A DNA stretch of 64,000 nucleotides from SZUA-36 sp963753105. Lineage in GTDB: Bacteria; Pseudomonadota; Gammaproteobacteria; Xanthomonadales; SZUA-36. Every line of letters starts with the position of its first letter. Position 1 is the first letter of the stretch. Below the pieces are notes generated by a model. It saw only the letters and a program-made list of their open reading frames with translations, was not told where the DNA came from and did no database searches. Shown piece after piece: positions 63,147 to 64,000 of this stretch. The translations under genes were made by a program, and so were the position numbers. Where the stretch lies: positions 124,001 to 188,000 of the forward strand of contig CAVWBD010000001.1 of the NCBI GenBank assembly GCA_963753105.1. The letters are read 5' to 3'.

Positions 63147-64000
63147 ATGTACTCATCTTCCGCTTGCGGTAATCCAACCAGCACTCGATTCCCGCGGCAT
63201 TGAGTTCGATATCCGATTGCAACAACCGTATGCAGTCTGGTTCCGGCAGCGTGACCCCATGTTCGCGAAATCCTGCCAATAACCAATCCGTGATCGCGGT
63301 CTCGATTAACTTCCCGCGTGAATCATCGTGTTCATATTGCTCACCGAAGCCGGCCAGCACATCGATGCCATCGATCATCTCCTTGGCCAGCTGCTGCACG
63401 TTTTCCACCCGGCCATAGTGGGTCAGGTACATACAATCCGGTTGGTCCACAACCAGGGCCCGTATCGACCGCTTCAATGCATCGGGGTCAAACTGGACCG
63501 GGGTCGTGGTGGGGATCATGAACGCGCCGTTATCCGTGTCGAATTCCCGGTAGGATAAACCAAAGGTATCACCGGTAAACCAGCCGTTGGTGAGGCTGTC
63601 ATGCACGCAGAAATGATGTCTCGCGTGACCTGGTGTATCGATGAAACGCAGCGTGCGTGAACCCAGTTTTACATTTTCCCCATCCAGCATGGCCCGCGTT
63701 CGCTGCGTCGGTACCGGAACCAGCGTACCGTATAGCGACTCGAACATCTCATCTCCGTAAACCATGCGGGAACCGGTCTCCAGCTTGCTTGGATCGATCA
63801 TGTGGCGGGCACCATAAGGGTGCACCAGCAGGGTTGCGTTGGGACACAACTGCATCAGGCTGCCCGCACCGCCCGCGTGGTCGAGGTGCACGTGGGTCAC
63901 GATGACATACTTGACCTGTTCCGGCGCCCAGCCACGACGCTCGAGCGTTGCCATCAGGCGGGGCGTGCTGGCGTTGGTCCCCACTTCTATGAATGCGACT
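63145..64000 (-). CDS. metallo-beta-lactamase-fold hydrolase, partial
   Basis: The frame continues past the right edge (VAFIEVGTNASTP is in frame upstream), so the N-terminus is missing. The zinc motif THVHLDHAGG is near the start of the visible part, with DTPGHARHHF and FTGDTFGLSY as later ligands. The C-terminal 100 residues are helical and family-specific. MBL-fold enzymes hydrolyse esters, thioesters or similar; the specific substrate is unknown. Confidence 0.87.
   Translation of the reverse strand, partial: VAFIEVGTNASTPRLMATLERRGWAPEQVKYVIVTHVHLDHAGGAGSLMQLCPNATLLVHPYGARHMIDPSKLETGSRMVYGDEMFESLYGTLVPVPTQRTRAMLDGENVKLGSRTLRFIDTPGHARHHFCVHDSLTNGWFTGDTFGLSYREFDTDNGAFMIPTTTPVQFDPDALKRSIRALVVDQPDCMYLTHYGRVENVQQLAKEMIDGIDVLAGFGEQYEHDDSRGKLIETAITDWLLAGFREHGVTLPEPDCIRLLQSDIELNAAGIECWLDYRKRKMST

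Overview
The window is one GC-balanced chromosomal segment of a Gammaproteobacterium. The supporting gene set is Fnr/HemN, a Dpp-type peptide ABC operon, the Mla lipid-transport operon, NhaD and NhaC antiporters, metK-ahcY-metF, TrmB, SppA, DegQ, DgkA and a TatT-type TRAP operon. The CadC/TolB/TPR regulator, sodium-coupled transporters and TonB/FecR locus fit a marine or sediment heterotroph, perhaps Woeseiales-like. That placement is an inference. No phage, CRISPR array, rRNA or tRNA gene was seen.

Layout. 1-6.3 kb: the start of fnr, hemN, a DUF3313 protein, nhaD and a frameshifted CadC-like regulator. 6.3-10.5 kb: a structured non-coding stretch and the TRAP operon tatT-dctP-dctQ-dctM. 10.6-12.6 kb: a nucleotidyltransferase and a PuuD-like membrane protein. 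12.8-13.35 kb: an apparent free-standing structured RNA of about 490 nt, with its own promoter and terminator. 13.5-17 kb: mlaF-E-D-C-A. 17-22.7 kb: an ECF sigma / FecR / TonB receptor / serine hydrolase group. 22.9-28.5 kb: the dppABCDF-like operon. 28.5-32 kb: small conserved genes, including a SET-domain protein and a glutaredoxin/IscA-like/rhodanese fusion. 32.1-32.7 kb: a structured dispersed repeat. 32.7-47.7 kb: housekeeping and stress genes (xth, dgkA, sppA, pspA, MATE, M17 aminopeptidase, degQ, rubrerythrin, 5'-3' exonuclease, Nudix). 47.8-52.8 kb: two isoaspartyl peptidases flanking an M14 peptidase and NhaC. 52.9-53.3 kb: the second dispersed repeat. 53.4-57 kb: metK-ahcY-metF. 57-64 kb: two ion-transporter-superfamily permeases, trmB, a CBS protein, a base-excision glycosylase, REP elements and a partial metallo-beta-lactamase-fold gene.

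Three observations stand out. (1) The RNA at 12.86-13.35 kb has an exact 36-nt periodicity. Each unit is a purine-rich linker plus a hairpin with a GNRA tetraloop, and the stem sequences differ between units while pairing is kept. (2) A repeat of about 400 nt occurs twice, in convergent intergenic gaps. Its stems show compensatory changes between copies and it carries a relocatable 55-nt hairpin module. (3) At least eight reading-frame breaks occur, every one requiring one base to be skipped. They hit the CadC-like regulator, tatT, dctP, mlaD, mlaC (twice), a propeller protein and an asparaginase. This may be a systematic sequence error or real decay, and the raw reads would decide it.
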